From the NCBI GenBank assembly GCA_023142175.1, contig JAGLJX010000069.1:1-8968 (forward strand): a DNA stretch of 8,968 nucleotides. The letters are read 5' to 3'. The stretch comes from Emcibacter sp. Its GTDB lineage: Bacteria > Pseudomonadota > Alphaproteobacteria > Sphingomonadales > Emcibacteraceae. The notes beneath the pieces were generated by a model. It saw only the letters and a list, made by a program, of their open reading frames with translations. It did not search any database and was not told the origin of the DNA. The translations under genes were made by a program, and so were the position numbers. Below, piece by piece: positions 7,184 through 8,968 of the stretch (the stretch's first letter is position 1; every line of letters starts with the position of its first letter).

Positions 7184-7846
7184 TTAAAATAATTCAATAT
7201 CGCCAGATACATGCTGTTTCTCGATTTGTTTACGGTATTTCTCTTCCTGATCGCCTATTTTCCGATCTCCGGCCCGGCGCAGCAGCTTGACAAATGCTTT
7301 GCCTGTGGCGGGGAAAAAAGCAACCCTGCGGGGAAAATCACCACCAAGATCACAGGTTTCCAGTTTCATGCCCTCATCCCTAATATAATATTTTAAAAAA
7401 TCCTGGTTTTTTTCTCCGATATTAGCGTTTATCGACAGGACGTTTCCCGCGCCAAAGGCCTTGACCGTCAGTCGTGATTTCTGTCCCCCGCGTTTTAAAA
7501 TTTCATTGAGCAGCATTTCCATGGCGTTATTGCCGTATCTCAGACTGAAGTTGTCTTTACGGTCGATATTGTGTTCTTCGGGCAGAAGGAAATGGTTCAT
7601 GCCTCCCACCTTGACCACCGGATCATACATACAGACAGAAATGCATGAGCCGAGAGTTGTTATGATCACATGCTTCGAGCGGCTCAGCACACAGAATCCG
7701 CCTTCGTTGATTTTGTGAACCATGGTATCGAAATTATGATCATAATAATTGGTACCTGCCGGAATATCCGCAACCACATCCCGCCGCCGCCGATCAATAA
7801 ATTTCGGTTGGTCTTTTTCTCTGGTTTTGTAGGAGGCTGGTGTCAT
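7184..7846 (-). CDS. cheD: Chemoreceptor glutamine deamidase CheD
   Basis: CheD hydrolyses specific receptor glutamines to glutamates so they can be methylated, and in some bacteria works with CheC. From the ATG at 7846 the protein has 220 residues. The catalytic Cys68 is in TTLGSCISVCMYD and His85 in GGMNHFLLP, 17 residues apart as in Thermotoga CheD (C27/H44), with threonines at 63-64 before the Cys. AFGAGNV and the C-terminal GGDFPRRVAFFPATGKAFVK are further family blocks. It has an extra N-terminal segment of about 45 residues, including a basic DRRRRD cluster, and a charged tail ending DIELF (7201-7187). ATG 7846 overlaps the cheR stop (ATGA) and has AGGG 7 nt upstream; an in-frame ATG at 7879 would lie 37 bp inside cheR without a clear ribosome site. 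Confidence 0.94.
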   Translation of the reverse strand: MTPASYKTREKDQPKFIDRRRRDVVADIPAGTNYYDHNFDTMVHKINEGGFCVLSRSKHVIITTLGSCISVCMYDPVVKVGGMNHFLLPEEHNIDRKDNFSLRYGNNAMEMLLNEILKRGGQKSRLTVKAFGAGNVLSINANIGEKNQDFLKYYIRDEGMKLETCDLGGDFPRRVAFFPATGKAFVKLLRRAGDRKIGDQEEKYRKQIEKQHVSGDIELF

Positions 7847-8700
7847 GACAATACCCTGTATGTTGTTTTTCCTTCGCATTTATAGACGTCTGATACACTG
7901 AGCAGGCTTTCGGAATGTCCGATGAATAAAATCCCGTCTTTCTTCAGGTACGTGGCATAGCGCCGTACCAGATTGTCCTGAGTTTCCTTATCAAAATAAA
8001 TCATCACGTTGCGACAGAAAATAACATCAAATTTTCCCTTCATGGGCCAGTCATGCAATAGATTCAGCTGCTTGTAGGTGATGAGCTTTTTAACTTCATC
8101 CTTCATCATCACAAGATCACCATCGGAGCCTTTGATTTTTTTGGTATAGGAGGCGAGGTATTTTCGCGGGATGGTCTCGCGGCATTTCCCGCCATCATAT
8201 TGACCAAATTTACCCGTCGCCAGCATATTGCTGTCCAGATCCGTAGCAAGAATTTTGCAGTTTCGTGCGGCGGGGCCAAGGGTTCTACACATCACCATGG
8301 CGATGGTGTAGGGTTCCTGTCCAGATGAGCATCCTGCGGACCATACCCGAAAATGATGACCTGTATTAAGGCCCACCTGTTTGCTCACTTGCGGCAATAT
8401 CTCGTCCCGAAAATATTCGAAATGATGTAATTCCCGAAAGAAGTCGGTGGTGTTGGTCGTGATCGCATTAAGAGTGAAGCTAAGCTCTTTGTCCCCGTAC
8501 GGGCCTCGCAAATATTCGCAATAATCGGCAAAGCTGCTTATGCTCAAGGCCCGTAGTCTGCGAACCAGACGGCCATACATCATCTCTTTCTTTTTTTTAT
8601 TAAGAACAATACCGGTTTTCTCATGAAGCAGGTTAGACAGGAATTTGAAATCCTGATCCCGCCATTCAAATTCCCGTATTCTTTCAGCGACCTCTGGCAT
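7843..8700 (-). CDS. cheR: Chemotaxis protein methyltransferase CheR
   Basis: CheR transfers methyl groups from S-adenosylmethionine to glutamates of chemoreceptors. From the ATG at 8700 it has 285 residues, the normal length. The helical N-terminal domain (about 12-75), with a basic face (NKKKKEMMYGRLVRRLRAL), contacts the receptor methylation helices. TTNTTDFFRE (about 81-90) is the conserved entry to the catalytic domain. The SAM-binding loop is VWSAGCSSGQEPYTIAM (119-135), then LATDLD (151-156), and CRNVMIYFD (229-237) forms the substrate-side motif. An ATG at 8727 is in frame but overlaps the receptor gene and lacks a ribosome site, whereas AGGAG lies 8 nt before 8700. A pentapeptide-tailed receptor is encoded just upstream, so tethered methylation is plausible. 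Its stop overlaps the cheD start. Confidence 0.97.
   Translation of the reverse strand: MPEVAERIREFEWRDQDFKFLSNLLHEKTGIVLNKKKKEMMYGRLVRRLRALSISSFADYCEYLRGPYGDKELSFTLNAITTNTTDFFRELHHFEYFRDEILPQVSKQVGLNTGHHFRVWSAGCSSGQEPYTIAMVMCRTLGPAARNCKILATDLDSNMLATGKFGQYDGGKCRETIPRKYLASYTKKIKGSDGDLVMMKDEVKKLITYKQLNLLHDWPMKGKFDVIFCRNVMIYFDKETQDNLVRRYATYLKKDGILFIGHSESLLSVSDVYKCEGKTTYRVLS
7854..7857 (-). promoter_or_regulatory. Ribosome binding site deciding the cheD start
   Basis: AGGG on the minus strand lies 7 nt before ATG 7846, inside the 3' end of cheR. Together with the ATGA overlap it favours this start over the ATG at 7879. Confidence 0.5.
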
Positions 8701-8708
8701 GGGCGTTG

Positions 8709-8713
8709 CTCCT
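8709..8713 (-). promoter_or_regulatory. Ribosome binding site deciding the cheR start
   Basis: AGGAG on the minus strand lies 8 nt before ATG 8700 and overlaps the TAG stop of the chemoreceptor gene. This supports the shorter CheR and close translational linkage between receptor and methyltransferase. Confidence 0.7.
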
Positions 8714-8968
8714 AAAACTCGGCCCATTCTGAATCATGCTTGGGCGCTCCACCTACAGCTGCTTTCTTTTTCAAGTTAGGCGTCTCAACAGGCGCGGCGG
8801 CAGGGGGGGCCATACGCTTCACCTGTTCCTGCTGGACAAGGACGGGGGATCCTGCCAGTTGCCCGGCGGCCTGCTCGACCTTGAAGAAGGACATTAAACG
8901 CTGCATTTCGGCGGCCTGACGTTCCAGAACCCGCGCCGCAGCCGTGCTTTCCTCCACAAGGGATGAGT
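8712..8968 (-). CDS. Methyl-accepting chemotaxis protein, C-terminal end (5' part cut by window edge)
   Basis: The frame stays open to the right edge of the window, giving the last 84 residues. The first part, SLVEESTAAARVLERQAAEM followed by QRLMSFFKV, is the typical end of the receptor cytoplasmic coiled coil (classically ALVEESAAAAxxLxxQAxxLxxLVxxFxV), where the helical bundle closes near a methylation region. A flexible Pro/Ala/Lys-rich linker of about 50 residues follows, ending in EWAEF (8729-8715). This fits the xWxxF pentapeptide that tethers CheR and/or CheB to high-abundance receptors (NWETF in E. coli Tar). The sensor, HAMP and signalling-tip parts are outside the window, so ligand and membrane topology are unknown. 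It is the first visible gene of the chemotaxis operon. Confidence 0.88.
   Translation of the reverse strand, partial: SSLVEESTAAARVLERQAAEMQRLMSFFKVEQAAGQLAGSPVLVQQEQVKRMAPPAAAPVETPNLKKKAAVGGAPKHDSEWAEF

Noticed and set aside
7847..7879. Longer CheD starting at ATG 7879
   Set aside because: It would overlap cheR by 37 bp with no clear ribosome site, while ATG 7846 has AGGG 7 nt upstream and an ATGA overlap with the cheR stop.
8701..8727. Longer CheR starting at ATG 8727
   Set aside because: No ribosome site precedes it and it overlaps the receptor gene; AGGAG is ideally placed for ATG 8700.

Overview
The window looks like a chromosomal segment of a motile, heterotrophic alphaproteobacterium. 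This rests on gene content (a hut pathway, a CheR-CheD-CheB set, and a chemoreceptor with a C-terminal xWxxF pentapeptide) and a moderate GC content. I cannot name the genus. Every stretch of more than about 300 bases is occupied by a gene or gene remnant.

Left part (1-1724, + strand): the 3' two thirds of hutH (histidine ammonia-lyase) and a complete hutG (N-formylglutamate deformylase), overlapping by 4 nt. They are the tail of a histidine-degradation operon.

Middle part (1686-3905): a sodium-coupled amino-acid transporter of the LeuT/NSS family on the minus strand, whose 3' end overlaps hutG by 39 bp. Two bases upstream of its start codon ends a fragment of an acyl-CoA synthetase C-terminal domain that appears to be a gene remnant. 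A divergent Lrp/AsnC-type regulator follows. Transporter plus divergent Lrp is a typical regulator-target pair, with the remnant and its upstream DNA as leader and promoter region.

Right part (3902-8968, minus strand): a tightly packed chemotaxis operon read right to left. The order is chemoreceptor (3' end only), cheR, cheD, cheB, a helical protein with a CheZ-like DxxxQ motif, a STAS-domain anti-sigma-factor antagonist, and a response regulator with a PP2C/RsbU-type phosphatase output. Junctions are ATGA overlaps or gaps of 8-14 nt. Four start codons (cheR, cheD, cheB, STAS) were moved inward because Shine-Dalgarno sequences and neighbouring stops favour the shorter forms.

The operon joins receptor adaptation (CheR methylates, CheB demethylates, CheD deamidates) to a partner-switching module (phosphatase plus STAS). 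This resembles the cheR1-hsbA-hsbR neighbourhood of Pseudomonas aeruginosa, but no anti-sigma/serine-kinase domain is present. The chemoreceptor tail ends in EWAEF, and CheD and the CheZ-like protein end in near-identical DIELF and DIEFF tails, which suggests a shared docking signal. CheA, CheW and CheY are not in the window and probably lie upstream, beyond its right edge.
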